From an uncultured Oscillospiraceae bacterium (GTDB taxonomy: Bacteria; Bacillota; Clostridia; Oscillospirales; Acutalibacteraceae), in the NCBI GenBank assembly GCA_900539425.1, contig UQBX01000011.1:1-59600 (forward strand): a stretch of 59,600 nt of DNA, in the 5' to 3' direction. The notes under the pieces are model-generated. The model was not told the origin of the DNA. It searched no databases and saw only the letters and a program-made list of their open reading frames with translations. The position numbers were made by a program, and so were the translations under genes. This document shows positions 33,177 through 43,060 of this stretch, in pieces; position 1 is the stretch's first letter; every line of letters begins with the position of its first letter.

Positions 33177-35261
33177 ATGTCAATTTTAATTAAAAATAAC
33201 ATTTTTGTTCTTAATACTAAAAAATATCAGTATGCAATGGGTGTTGGTGAAGACGGAGTATTGTATCATCTTCATTGGGGAGAAAGAGTAGAGAATATTA
33301 ATGACTTCGTTGTTGAATTGCCCGTTGAACATAATTCAAATTACGGACGTATGGATTTTGCGGATTATGAATACTCGGCTTTCGGCGGTGCGTTATACCG
33401 TGAAAATGCGCTGAAATGCGAGTTCTGTGATAAAACAAGAGATGTTAGGCTTGTTTATTCTTCTCATGCAGTAGAAAACAATGCTCTAAAAATAATTCTT
33501 AAAGATTCTTATTATAAGTTAAGTGTTGAACTTACTTATATCGTGCACGAAGAAAATGATATTATATCCAGATGCGCAGTTATAAAAAATACCGGAGAAA
33601 ATCTTATTACTCTTGAAAAAGCATATTCAGCAGAATTTTCTCTGCCCGGCAGAAGAGTTTATAATGTTTATAACGACAACGGAACATGGATCGGTGAAAA
33701 TCAGATAAAAAAGCAGGCTCTTGAGTGTGGCAGTATGGTTTTCGAAAGCAGAAAAGGAAATTCTGCTCACGGCAACAGTCCCACGGTCATTTTGGCTCAG
33801 GACGAGTGCGAAGACAGCGGCAAAATATTTTTTGCTATGCTTGAATACAGCGGCAATTTTAAAGTTGATGTAAATAAAGACGGCTTTGGTAAAACAAGAT
33901 TTTTAATCGGAGTGAATGATTTTGACTTCGAATGCCGTCTGAAAAACGGGGAAGCGTTTGAAACGCCTGTTGTTCATTTCGGGTATGCAAGATCGTTTGA
34001 AGAGATGTCAAACAATACAAATTCTTTTGCGCTAAGTAATATTTTTCCGTTAAGCCACAGAGATAAAGAGCTTCCTGTTTTATATAACTCATGGGAGGCA
34101 ACCGGATTTGACGTAAATGTTGAAAATCAAAAAAAGCTTGCAGATATAGCAAAAGAACTCGATGTCGAGCTTTTTGTTGTTGATGACGGATGGTTTGGAA
34201 GAAGAGATGACGATTTTGACGGTTTGGGAGACTGGTATGTGAGCAAAAGCAAGTTTCCCAACGGTTTAGAGGAACTAATAAAGTATGTTAATTCTCTCGG
34301 AATGGATTTCGGCATTTGGCTGGAGCCTGAAATGGTCAATCCGAAAAGTGATTTATATAAGGCTCACCCGGAGTGGACTTATCATTATGACACAAGAGAA
34401 GCAACACAGCTGAGAAATCAATATGTTTTAAACCTTACTAATAATGAGGTTGAAAAATATATTATTGATTGTTTCGATAAGCTTTTATCAGAAAATAATA
34501 TCAAATACATAAAGTGGGATATGAACAGACCGTTTTCTGAAATAGGAACAGAAAATCTTGAAAACGGAAAAATGCTTTGGTATCTTCACACAAAAGCAGT
34601 GTACAGAATTGCTGATTATTTAAAAAGCAAATATCCCCATGTAGAGATTGAGGCTTGTTCAGGCGGCGGCGGAAGAAATGACTGGGGTTCATTCAGGCAT
34701 TTTGACGAAATATGGACCAGCGATAATACCAATGCCCTTGACAGAATAGATATACAAAACGGTTTTTCATATCTAAATCCAACAAAGGCTATGAGAGCGT
34801 GGGTAACAGATAATGGCTGCGCGCCTATTAATTTTAAATGCAATGTTGCAATGAGGGGCAGCCTTGGCATAGGGTGCGACCTTACAAGACTTAATCAAAA
34901 AGATTTAGACACAATTAAAGAAAACATTGAGATTTACAAAGAATGGCGGCATATAATTCAGTTTGGCAATCGTTACAGAGTAAGTGAACTTGATAAAGAT
35001 GAAATTAATGCTGTTATGTATTGTGATGATGCAAAAGAAAATGGTATTGTGTTTGTTGCGTTGCCTAAAACCCGCTTCTTTCACTACTTTTATACTGTTT
35101 GTCTTAAAGGGCTTGATAGAAATAAAATCTATTGTGTTGATACAGGCAGTGAGAAAATAGTAAAAACAGGCTCTTATCTGATGTATAAAGGGCTTGAAAG
35201 AAAGTACAGCGGCGAATTTGTAAGCGAGATATGGACAATTAAAGAAGTCAGAGGAAATTAA
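33177..35261 (+). CDS. GH36 alpha-galactosidase (or alpha-N-acetylgalactosaminidase)
   Basis: 694 aa, typical of bacterial GH36. A large N-terminal beta-sandwich (~1-290) is followed by the barrel: NSWEATGFDV, FVVDDGWFGRRDDD, GIWLEPEMVNP, nucleophile in KWDMNRPFSE (about D448), CSGGGGRNDWG and acid/base in IWTSDNTNALDRI (about D516). No signal peptide. GAGC-type ribosome site; nine bases after the lipid kinase. It removes terminal alpha-galactose, for example from blood-group B, raffinose-type or galactolipid ends. GH36 also includes alpha-GalNAc-ases, which context allows. Confidence 0.92.
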   Translation: MSILIKNNIFVLNTKKYQYAMGVGEDGVLYHLHWGERVENINDFVVELPVEHNSNYGRMDFADYEYSAFGGALYRENALKCEFCDKTRDVRLVYSSHAVENNALKIILKDSYYKLSVELTYIVHEENDIISRCAVIKNTGENLITLEKAYSAEFSLPGRRVYNVYNDNGTWIGENQIKKQALECGSMVFESRKGNSAHGNSPTVILAQDECEDSGKIFFAMLEYSGNFKVDVNKDGFGKTRFLIGVNDFDFECRLKNGEAFETPVVHFGYARSFEEMSNNTNSFALSNIFPLSHRDKELPVLYNSWEATGFDVNVENQKKLADIAKELDVELFVVDDGWFGRRDDDFDGLGDWYVSKSKFPNGLEELIKYVNSLGMDFGIWLEPEMVNPKSDLYKAHPEWTYHYDTREATQLRNQYVLNLTNNEVEKYIIDCFDKLLSENNIKYIKWDMNRPFSEIGTENLENGKMLWYLHTKAVYRIADYLKSKYPHVEIEACSGGGGRNDWGSFRHFDEIWTSDNTNALDRIDIQNGFSYLNPTKAMRAWVTDNGCAPINFKCNVAMRGSLGIGCDLTRLNQKDLDTIKENIEIYKEWRHIIQFGNRYRVSELDKDEINAVMYCDDAKENGIVFVALPKTRFFHYFYTVCLKGLDRNKIYCVDTGSEKIVKTGSYLMYKGLERKYSGEFVSEIWTIKEVRGN

Positions 35262-35262
35262 A

Positions 35263-37455
35263 ATGAGCAACGAAATAACTATGAAAAATCCTGCTCTTTA
35301 TTTCGAAGAAGCGTTTCCTATTGGAAACAGTTTCATGGGTGCCATGTACTACGGCGGCGGAGAATACGGCAAAGTTTCTTTAAATCTTGATTCTATGTGG
35401 AGCGGTGAGAAAAGATTTAAGGGAAAAAAAGGTGCATATAAACACTACAATGAAATAATAGAACTTGTTAAAAAAGATGAAAAAGTTAAAGCTGCCGCAA
35501 AACTTAAAGAATTTTTTTACGGCGAAGATTCGGAAGGATATCTTCCTCTTGGAAATTTGTTTGTTAAGCCTGTTGAGAAAACAGATATTACAGACTATTC
35601 CCGCAGTCTTTATCTTGATAAAGGTTATGCACAGGCACAGTATTTTGAAAACGGGCATCAAGTTTGTGAAACCGCTTTTTGCTCCTATATTGATAAAGTT
35701 CTTGTTTATAAAATAGAATTTTCAAAGAAATCTGATAGAAAAATATCTTTTATTTCTTCATTTCCGAGCAACACAGTTTATAAAAATGATATAATAAGTT
35801 TTGAGGGAAGATGCCCTGACGGGTGCAATCCCATAAGAATAACAGGCAAAGCAAATACAATTAAATATGCCGGTGCTATAAAAGTAGTTACAGACGGTAT
35901 TTGTATCTGTTATGGAAATGAAATAAAAGTATCAGACGCAACTCAAATAGAACTTAGATTTTACGGCAACACGAGTTTTTATAGTGATAATGTATCCACT
36001 GAAGAAGTCGCAGATCATCTGTCAAAACTTTTAGATTTTGAAGAACTTTTTACTAAGCATTTGAAAGATTTTTCTTCACTGTTTTCAAAAAGCAGGATTT
36101 CTCTCAAAGGCGACGAAATTACGGATAAAACAGAAACTCTTTTCAATTTCGGAAAGTATCTGCTTATTTCTTCTTCAAGAGGAAAAAGTATGCCGTCCAA
36201 TCTTCAGGGTATTTGGAGCGAGAGCTCAGAACCGATTTGGTACAGTGCATATACAACAAATATTAATCTTGAAATGAATTACTGGGGCTGTGAGAAAGTT
36301 AATCTTTCAGAGTGTATGGAACCCCTTTATAATTTTGTTTCAAGGCTTAAAGAAAGCGGAGAGGTTACAGCTAAAGAGTATTTTAATTCAACAGGCTGGT
36401 GCGCTTTCCATAATTCCGATATATGGAATATGACAACGCCTGTAGGTGCAAAGCATGGCGGCGATTGTTCAAATTATGCTTGGTTTCCCGGTGCGGCAGG
36501 CTGGCTTTGCTACCCTGTATATCAGCACTATGAATATACTGAAGATAAAGAATACTTAAAAAATATTGCCTTGCCTGTAATTGAGGGCGCAGTAAAGTTT
36601 TATCTGGATATAATTCAAAACTATAATGGCAAGAGCATAATAATTCCGGGTGCGTCTCCCGAAAATTCTTATATTGAAAACGGCCAGAAACATACTATTG
36701 CTTTATATTCCGCTATGGATAATTCCATTGTTTATACTTTATTCAGGAATTATATTGCTGCGTGCGATGTTCTTAATATTGATAATGAAATATGTGCCAA
36801 AGCCAAAGAAACTATAAAGACAGTTCCGTTGCCTGAAGTAGGAAAAAGCGGTAAAATTTTAGAGTGGGATAAGGATTATGAATACAGTGAGCCTACACAC
36901 AGGCATATAAGCCACCTGTATTTCAATTTCCCTGAAAACCTTAATCAGAACGGAAAGTACGACTATTCGATAAAAAAAGTTTTCAAGGAGCGCGGAAACG
37001 GCGGCACGGGATGGAGCATTGCTTGGAAAATAAATCAGTTTGCAAGACTTCATGACGGAAAAACAGCTTGTTCTCTTTTAAAAAGATATCTTAAAAATGT
37101 TTCTCCAAGTGCCGAGCTCGATTATTCAAACGGCGGAGGTACATATCCAAATATGTTCTGTGCTCATCCGCCTTTTCAAATTGACGGTAATTTCGGCGTT
37201 ATGTCAGGCATTGCTGAAATGCTTTTGCAGGATAACAATAATTACATAGAACTTCTTCCTGCGGCTCCCAAGCAGTGGAAAAGCGGTAAAATCAGCGGAT
37301 TTAAAACCGTGGGCGGTTTTGAAGTGGATTTTGAATTTAAAAACGGAAAAGTAACCTCATTTGAGATTAAACATGTTAGCAAGATTTCATGCTTGGTTAT
37401 GTTTAACGGTCAGTTGAAGCAAATTGCGACTAACAATTTATATAGTGTTGAGTAA
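35263..37455 (+). CDS. GH95 alpha-L-fucosidase (alpha-1,2 type)
   Basis: 730 aa, starting one base after the GH36 stop (GAGGAA site upstream). N-terminal beta domain (FPIGNSFMGAMYYGG, LNLDSMWSG), then the (alpha/alpha)6 barrel with YTTNINLEMNYWG (N333/N335, matching the Asn pair of B. bifidum AfcA), GASPENSY (E467, general acid) and FQIDGNFG (D641). All key residues of the inverting mechanism are kept. No signal peptide. GH95 typically removes Fuc-alpha-1,2-Gal from human milk oligosaccharides, mucin or xyloglucan. The freed fucose would enter the fuc pathway at 45.8-51.3 kb. Confidence 0.93.
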   Translation: MSNEITMKNPALYFEEAFPIGNSFMGAMYYGGGEYGKVSLNLDSMWSGEKRFKGKKGAYKHYNEIIELVKKDEKVKAAAKLKEFFYGEDSEGYLPLGNLFVKPVEKTDITDYSRSLYLDKGYAQAQYFENGHQVCETAFCSYIDKVLVYKIEFSKKSDRKISFISSFPSNTVYKNDIISFEGRCPDGCNPIRITGKANTIKYAGAIKVVTDGICICYGNEIKVSDATQIELRFYGNTSFYSDNVSTEEVADHLSKLLDFEELFTKHLKDFSSLFSKSRISLKGDEITDKTETLFNFGKYLLISSSRGKSMPSNLQGIWSESSEPIWYSAYTTNINLEMNYWGCEKVNLSECMEPLYNFVSRLKESGEVTAKEYFNSTGWCAFHNSDIWNMTTPVGAKHGGDCSNYAWFPGAAGWLCYPVYQHYEYTEDKEYLKNIALPVIEGAVKFYLDIIQNYNGKSIIIPGASPENSYIENGQKHTIALYSAMDNSIVYTLFRNYIAACDVLNIDNEICAKAKETIKTVPLPEVGKSGKILEWDKDYEYSEPTHRHISHLYFNFPENLNQNGKYDYSIKKVFKERGNGGTGWSIAWKINQFARLHDGKTACSLLKRYLKNVSPSAELDYSNGGGTYPNMFCAHPPFQIDGNFGVMSGIAEMLLQDNNNYIELLPAAPKQWKSGKISGFKTVGGFEVDFEFKNGKVTSFEIKHVSKISCLVMFNGQLKQIATNNLYSVE

Positions 37456-37469
37456 ATTGGGAGCATATT

Positions 37470-39845
37470 ATGTTAAAAAAATCGTTGATCATCAGCAGTT
37501 GCGCTAAAGCAGATGACTGCCAAATATATATCGGTGAAGGATACCGAGTTACTGTGCTTACAAGTGGAATTGTACGAATCGAAAGTGATAAAAATAATGT
37601 TTTCAATGACCTGCCAAGCACGGTTTTTATCAACAGAAAGCAGGTCTATTCTCCTTTCAGTGTTGAGCAGGAAAATTGCGCAGTCAATATAATAACTGAA
37701 AAAGTAAATATTTATTTTAACCTCGAAACAGATAAAGTTGAAAAGGTGCACTTTTTTAATGAAAACAAAACAGTTACGGATTTTGAAAATGAAAATCTTT
37801 ACGGAACATGCAGAACACTTGACCACACAACAGGACGAGTACCGCTTGAAAAAGGTTTGATTTCAAAAAACGGTGTTGCAATTGTTGATGACAGTAATTC
37901 ATTCTTGTTTGATGAGGGCGGTCATTTTGTAAAACGAAAGAGCGGCGGCAAAGATATTTATGTTTTTGCTTATTTAAACGACCCGCAAACCTGTATTTCC
38001 GATTTTTTCAAAATATCGGGAAATGTTCCACTGCTTCCTCGCTATTCACTTGGAGTGTGGTGGAGCAGATACCGTCAGTATACCCAGCAGGAATATATTG
38101 AACTTATGGAAAGGTTCGAAAAAGAGAAAATTCCTATAACTGTTGCAACAATTGATATGGATTGGCACTGGACGGATCTCAACAGTAAATTCGGCACTTC
38201 ATATCCAAGGCGCACAGATGTAGAAAATACAGTTACAGGCGGCTGGACGGGCTATTCCTGGAATACTGACTTGTTTCCTGATTACAAAGCGTTTCTTAAA
38301 TATCTAAAATCTAAAAATCTTCACATAACACTTAATCTTCACCCTGCGGACGGAGTTAGATTTTTTGAAAATCAGTATGCTGATATGGCGAAAGCTATGG
38401 GAATAGACCCAGCAACAAAGGAAGATATTAAGTTTCAGGTAGGAAATGATGATTTCTGGAATAATTATTTCAATATTCTCCATAAACCGTATGAAAAAGA
38501 GGGTGTTGATTTTTGGTGGATAGACTGGCAGCAGGGCAGCGAAAGCGACGTCCCAGACCTTGATCCGCTTTTGCCGCTCAATCATTACCATTATCTTGAT
38601 AATTGTGAAAACGGTCAAAAAGGTCTTATTCTTTCAAGATACGGCGGCCTTGGCTCACACCGATATCCGTTAGGCTTTTCGGGTGATACTGATATATCTT
38701 GGGATGTTCTTGATTTTCAGCCCTATTTCACTTCAACAGCCGCCAATTGCGGTTACACTTGGTGGAGCCACGATATCGGCGGTCATCATAACGGAATAAG
38801 AGATGAACAGCTGTATTTGAGGTGGCTTGAGTTTGGTGTATTCAGCCCTGTTATGAGGCTTCACTCAACTTCTAATGATTTGCTCGGAAAAGAGCCGTGG
38901 AATTATTCTTATTCAACTTATGTTATTGCAAAAAAATGGCTCAGGCTAAGGCATTATTTGCTGCCGCTTTTACATTCCGCAAATTACGAAACGCATATCA
39001 ATAGCGTTCCTATATGTAAACCAATGTATTATGACTATCCTGAAAATGAAAATGCTTATACAGTCGATAATCAGTATATGTTTGCTACACAGCTGCTTGT
39101 TGCGCCTATTACTAAGCCGAACGATAACGCTCTTTTGATGGGCAGTGTTGATGTTTGGCTCCCTGACGGAAAATGGACGGATATTTTCACAGGCAAAATG
39201 TATTGCGGTAACAGAAAGTTAACTATGCACAGAGATATTGCTCAAATACCTGTTCTTGCAAAAGAAGGCGCAATTATCCCGCTTGCAAAGGAGCTTACAA
39301 ATTCCGTTTCAAATCCCGAAAATCTTGAACTTTGGGTGTATAACGGTAATTCAGACTTTAATCTTTATGAAGATGACGGAACGAATAAGTATTCAAAAAC
39401 AAAGTTTTCTGTAACAGATAATGATAGCTCATTAACATTTACAATTAATAAACCTGAGGGCAATGTTTGCTGTATCCCTGATAAAAGAAATTATAAAATT
39501 GAATTTCGTAATATTTCGAGTGGCGATGTCAGAGTATTGATAAATTCGAAAGAAATCAAAGATTTTTCAATAACTTATGACGAATATATGATTATAAATA
39601 TCGGAGATATTTCCGTTACGGATATGGTTGAGATAGTTATAAATAATTATTGCCTTTACAGCGGATTATCAGCAAAAGAAGATGTAACACGGATTTTTGC
39701 CCGCTGGCAGGCAGATAACGGGGCAAAAACAAATATTTATGATGAATTAAAATATTTAGACAATGATGCTGATTTAAAAGCAAAAATTAATCGTCTGGAT
39801 CAAATTCCTAAAATAATTAAATCAGCATTGAATGAAATATTTTAA
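37470..39845 (+). CDS. GH31 family alpha-glycosidase
   Basis: 791 aa with RBS GGGAG. N-terminal beta-sandwich, then the GH31 barrel: TIDMDWHWTD, nucleophile in WWIDWQQG (D352), acid/base in FSGDTDISWD (D406), GGHHNGIRDEQLYLRWLEFG and MRLHSTS, then C-terminal beta domains. The last ~60 residues are a short helical add-on. No signal peptide. GH31 includes alpha-glucosidases, alpha-xylosidases, sulfoquinovosidases and alpha-GalNAc-ases. The WIDWQ form differs from the usual W-x-DMNE of glucosidases, so a non-glucose substrate (alpha-GalNAc or alpha-Gal) fits better with the neighbours. Specificity cannot be read from sequence alone. Confidence 0.85.
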   Translation: MLKKSLIISSCAKADDCQIYIGEGYRVTVLTSGIVRIESDKNNVFNDLPSTVFINRKQVYSPFSVEQENCAVNIITEKVNIYFNLETDKVEKVHFFNENKTVTDFENENLYGTCRTLDHTTGRVPLEKGLISKNGVAIVDDSNSFLFDEGGHFVKRKSGGKDIYVFAYLNDPQTCISDFFKISGNVPLLPRYSLGVWWSRYRQYTQQEYIELMERFEKEKIPITVATIDMDWHWTDLNSKFGTSYPRRTDVENTVTGGWTGYSWNTDLFPDYKAFLKYLKSKNLHITLNLHPADGVRFFENQYADMAKAMGIDPATKEDIKFQVGNDDFWNNYFNILHKPYEKEGVDFWWIDWQQGSESDVPDLDPLLPLNHYHYLDNCENGQKGLILSRYGGLGSHRYPLGFSGDTDISWDVLDFQPYFTSTAANCGYTWWSHDIGGHHNGIRDEQLYLRWLEFGVFSPVMRLHSTSNDLLGKEPWNYSYSTYVIAKKWLRLRHYLLPLLHSANYETHINSVPICKPMYYDYPENENAYTVDNQYMFATQLLVAPITKPNDNALLMGSVDVWLPDGKWTDIFTGKMYCGNRKLTMHRDIAQIPVLAKEGAIIPLAKELTNSVSNPENLELWVYNGNSDFNLYEDDGTNKYSKTKFSVTDNDSSLTFTINKPEGNVCCIPDKRNYKIEFRNISSGDVRVLINSKEIKDFSITYDEYMIINIGDISVTDMVEIVINNYCLYSGLSAKEDVTRIFARWQADNGAKTNIYDELKYLDNDADLKAKINRLDQIPKIIKSALNEIF

Positions 39846-39863
39846 TTCAAAAGGGGTAAAAAT

Positions 39864-41222
39864 ATGAAACTTGCAGATTTCTATCTTATTACTGATACGC
39901 ATTATTTTGAAAACAGCCTTGGCGCATACGGAAAAGAATATGATCAGTTTATGCGTTTTGAACAAAAATGTTTTGCTGAAACGCAGGCAATCAACGAGGC
40001 GGTATTTGACTTTCTTGAAAAGACTAAAGATACCGAAAATATATTGATTGCCGGTGATTTATCTTTTAACGGAGAAAAGGAAAGCCATATCGGCTTTATT
40101 AAGCTTTTAAATAAGTTAAAAGAAAGCGGTAAAAAGATTTATGTTATTACTGCGGGTCATGACTATAATGACCATTGCTTCAGCTTTGACGAAAACGGCA
40201 GGCATGAACCACAAGGCACAAAAAGGGAAGAACTTTTTGACCTTTACTATGATTTTGGGTTTAAAGATGCTATTGCTGTTGACAGAAAGCATTTATCATA
40301 TGTTGCTCAAATTGCTGATGGCGTAAGACTTCTTGCACTTAACAATGACGGTAATTGTACTGATTTCATAACATATGATGATGAACAGATCAGCTGGATT
40401 AAAGAACAGGCAAGAAAGGCGAGGGAAGACGGGCAGATAATATTTGCAATGAACCATTATCCTCTTCTGCCGGGTCAGCCTATTTTTTCATTGGTTCCTT
40501 CTGCAGTTCAGCAAAATGCCAAAGAAATAACGAATATGCTTGCTGATGAGGGAGTGCACCTCGTATTTACAGGTCATATGCACAATCAGAGTGTAAATGT
40601 CAAGACTTCGCCTAACGGTAATAAATTTTACGATGTTTGTACCGGTTCCGTGATTGCCTGCCCTGCGTATATGAGGTTTGTTGAGATATATGATAATTAT
40701 GATGTAAAAATAAAAAGCGTCCCGATTCCTGATTTTGAATGGAACACTAACGGTAAAAGCTGTAAGCAGTATCTGTCAGACCTTTTTGACAGCATGATAT
40801 TAAATATCGTGGACGATATGAAAAATGATCCCGATTGTGTTCTTTGCAGATTCGGAGCCGCGGGAAATAAAAAAATATACCCGGTAGTTAAATTTATCGG
40901 AAGATTAGCAGACACTTTTACACTTGGCAAAGCCTGCCGCGTTTTTTGCGTAAAGTGCGATAAATCGGTAAAAAATGTGCTAATAAAAGATTTTATTGCG
41001 GAACTTGTACAAAGCGTTTTTGCTGGAAATCAGCCGTTTGTAGAGGGAACCCCCAAGGGTGATGCGTTGCTCAAAATTTTAAAGCGATTAAATCCTGTTC
41101 TTAAAAAGATAAAACTTAAAAATACTGACGGCGATGATGTGGATTTGTTTGAAATTATTAAGAATTCAGCAGGAAATTACGGGTTCGATGATTATAACTT
41201 GGTTTTAAACATAAAAGGTTAA
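39864..41222 (+). CDS. Calcineurin-like metallophosphoesterase 1, altered GNH motif
   Basis: 452 aa, AAAGGGG ribosome site. Phosphoesterase motifs: ITDTHYF (D-x-H), IAGDLSFNGE (GD), TAGHDYND at the third motif (residues 97-100; normally G-N-H-D/E), MNHYPLLPG and FTGHMHNQ. The metal-bridging Asn is replaced by Gly while the catalytic His stays. About 180 C-terminal residues form a helical, basic domain unknown to me. No signal peptide or membrane segment. It is a paralogue of the gene at 43061 with the same overall plan. Being in a glycosidase operon suggests removal of phosphate or a phospho-group from an imported sugar or lipid; this is inferred. Confidence 0.8.
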   Translation: MKLADFYLITDTHYFENSLGAYGKEYDQFMRFEQKCFAETQAINEAVFDFLEKTKDTENILIAGDLSFNGEKESHIGFIKLLNKLKESGKKIYVITAGHDYNDHCFSFDENGRHEPQGTKREELFDLYYDFGFKDAIAVDRKHLSYVAQIADGVRLLALNNDGNCTDFITYDDEQISWIKEQARKAREDGQIIFAMNHYPLLPGQPIFSLVPSAVQQNAKEITNMLADEGVHLVFTGHMHNQSVNVKTSPNGNKFYDVCTGSVIACPAYMRFVEIYDNYDVKIKSVPIPDFEWNTNGKSCKQYLSDLFDSMILNIVDDMKNDPDCVLCRFGAAGNKKIYPVVKFIGRLADTFTLGKACRVFCVKCDKSVKNVLIKDFIAELVQSVFAGNQPFVEGTPKGDALLKILKRLNPVLKKIKLKNTDGDDVDLFEIIKNSAGNYGFDDYNLVLNIKG

Positions 41223-41225
41223 AAT

Positions 41226-41813
41226 ATGAACGAAATGAATAACGTATTTCATAAAATCAGAAAAGATGAAATAAAAGTTTTGGCTGAGCTTTTTGCTCAG
41301 GGTTTTTATAATGACCCTTTGTACCTATACTTTTTCCCTGATGAGAAAAAGAGGAAAAGATGCGCTGAATATCTTTTTGAGTATGAACTCAGAGCCTCTG
41401 TTAATTATACATATGCAAATGAAAATTGCACGGCGTGTTATGTGTATAAAAAAGCAAACGATGAACCTTCTGAGGTTTCTCCGCTGTTTTCAATAAAACT
41501 TTTCTTTTCTGTAGGACTTACAGCTACATTAAAAGCTTCAAAATATCTTCATTTTAGTAATAAAAAGAAAAAAATATACAAGCCCGAAAACGGCTCGTAT
41601 TTGTCATTGCTTTGTGTTGATAAATCTTTGAGAAAACAGGGTATTGCTAAGGCAATCATTTCTTCATTTGGTTCTGACATTGTATATCTTGAAACACAAA
41701 ATCCTGCAAATGTGCAAATTTATGAAAAAATGGGATTTACTTTATTAGATAAATCAAATTTTGCAAATGATGTTGTCCATTATTGTCTTTTAAAAAGGGG
41801 AGAGCTCGTATGA
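41226..41813 (+). CDS. GNAT-family N-acetyltransferase
   Basis: 195 aa. The acetyl-CoA signature lies at ~120-145: YLSLLCVDKSLRKQGIAKAI (R/Q-x-x-G-x-A/G). The end YLETQNPANVQIYEKMGF is the typical strand 5 and helix 4 of GNATs. It begins three bases after the first phosphoesterase and its stop overlaps the next start (ATGA). The substrate is unknown; an amino sugar or glycosylamine is possible from context. Confidence 0.85.
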   Translation: MNEMNNVFHKIRKDEIKVLAELFAQGFYNDPLYLYFFPDEKKRKRCAEYLFEYELRASVNYTYANENCTACYVYKKANDEPSEVSPLFSIKLFFSVGLTATLKASKYLHFSNKKKKIYKPENGSYLSLLCVDKSLRKQGIAKAIISSFGSDIVYLETQNPANVQIYEKMGFTLLDKSNFANDVVHYCLLKRGELV

Positions 41814-43045
41814 AAAAATTAAAAATCGGTATAGTGGGTCTCGGCGGAAGAGGAATGGGTCTGTTGTATGAACTTTTAAAAATGGATGATGTTGAAATCA
41901 CTTCCGTTTGCGATGTGTACAGTGACAGAACAGAAAAAGCATGTGAAGCTGTCAAAAAAGAAAAAAATATAAGTGTGTTGGCCACTACTGATTATAAAGA
42001 GGTTTTGGCAAATGAAAACGTAGACTGTGTGCTTATCTCAACCTCTTGGCAATATCATATAAAAATAGCTTGTGATGCAATGCGAGCAGGAAAGTTTACC
42101 GCTATGGAAGTTGGCGGTACATATGTCATTAACGAGTGTTATGAACTTGTCAAGACGTATGAAGAAACTAAAACTCCTTTTATGTTCCTTGAAAACTGCT
42201 GCTATGGCAAAAAAGAACTTATGTGTCTTAATATGGCAAGGAAGGGCGTTTTCGGAAAAATAGTTCAGTGTAACGGCGCTTATGCGCATGATTTAAGAGA
42301 AGAAGTTTCTTTCGGTAAGGAAAACAGACACTATCGATTAGAGCATTATATAAACCACAATTGTGAGAACTATCCTACTCATGAGCTTGGCCCCATTGCT
42401 AAAATTTTAAATATAAATAACGGCAACAGAATGACAAGGCTGATTTCAGTAGGCTCAATGTCAGCAGGTCTTAATGAATACATAAAGCAAAACAAACCGA
42501 ATGATACAGAACTGCTTAAAACCAATTTTAAACAGTCAGATATAGTTACAACAATTATTGAATGTGAAAACGGGGAGATAATCCGACTTACTCTTGATAC
42601 TACATTGCCTCGTAACTATTCAAGAGGGTTTGAAATAAGAGGAACAAAGGGAATGTATGCCGAAGACGGCGATGTTGTTTATATTGACGGTATAACAAAA
42701 AACGAAACTAAAGAAAATATAGAACTTGAGCCGTGGCATATTTACCATAATTCCGAAAAATATGCCGCTGAGTATGCAGGCACACTTTGGAGCCGTTATA
42801 CTGAAGAACAGCTTAAAAGCGGGCACGGGGGAATGGATTATCTTGTTTTAAGGGCTATGGTTGAAACTGCTTTAAACGGTACACCATCACCCATAGATGT
42901 TTATGATGCGGCATCATGGATGTGTATTACCGCTTTATCAGAACAGTCGATTATGAAAAACAGTTCATGGGTTGAAATACCGGATTTTACACAGGGAAGA
43001 TATAAACAGCAAAACGATGCTTTTATTAAATCCTGCAAGTTTTAA
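41810..43045 (+). CDS. Gfo/Idh/MocA-family enzyme, GH109-like
   Basis: 411 aa from the ATG at 41810 (AAAAGGGGA upstream; overlaps the GNAT stop by four bases). A Rossmann fold opens with IGIVGLGGRGMG. The region MEVGGTY, FLENCCYGKKE, GKIVQCNGAYAHDLREEV and NHNCENYPTHELGPIAKIL follows the pattern of GH109 proteins, NAD+-dependent alpha-N-acetylgalactosaminidases in which His/Tyr of YPTHELGP and the NAD site act together. Cytoplasmic. It may remove alpha-GalNAc (blood-group A type) or oxidise and epimerise a sugar. GH109-like is inferred from motifs; a plain oxidoreductase remains possible. Confidence 0.75.
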   Translation: MKKLKIGIVGLGGRGMGLLYELLKMDDVEITSVCDVYSDRTEKACEAVKKEKNISVLATTDYKEVLANENVDCVLISTSWQYHIKIACDAMRAGKFTAMEVGGTYVINECYELVKTYEETKTPFMFLENCCYGKKELMCLNMARKGVFGKIVQCNGAYAHDLREEVSFGKENRHYRLEHYINHNCENYPTHELGPIAKILNINNGNRMTRLISVGSMSAGLNEYIKQNKPNDTELLKTNFKQSDIVTTIIECENGEIIRLTLDTTLPRNYSRGFEIRGTKGMYAEDGDVVYIDGITKNETKENIELEPWHIYHNSEKYAAEYAGTLWSRYTEEQLKSGHGGMDYLVLRAMVETALNGTPSPIDVYDAASWMCITALSEQSIMKNSSWVEIPDFTQGRYKQQNDAFIKSCKF

Positions 43046-43060
43046 AAGATAGGTAATATT

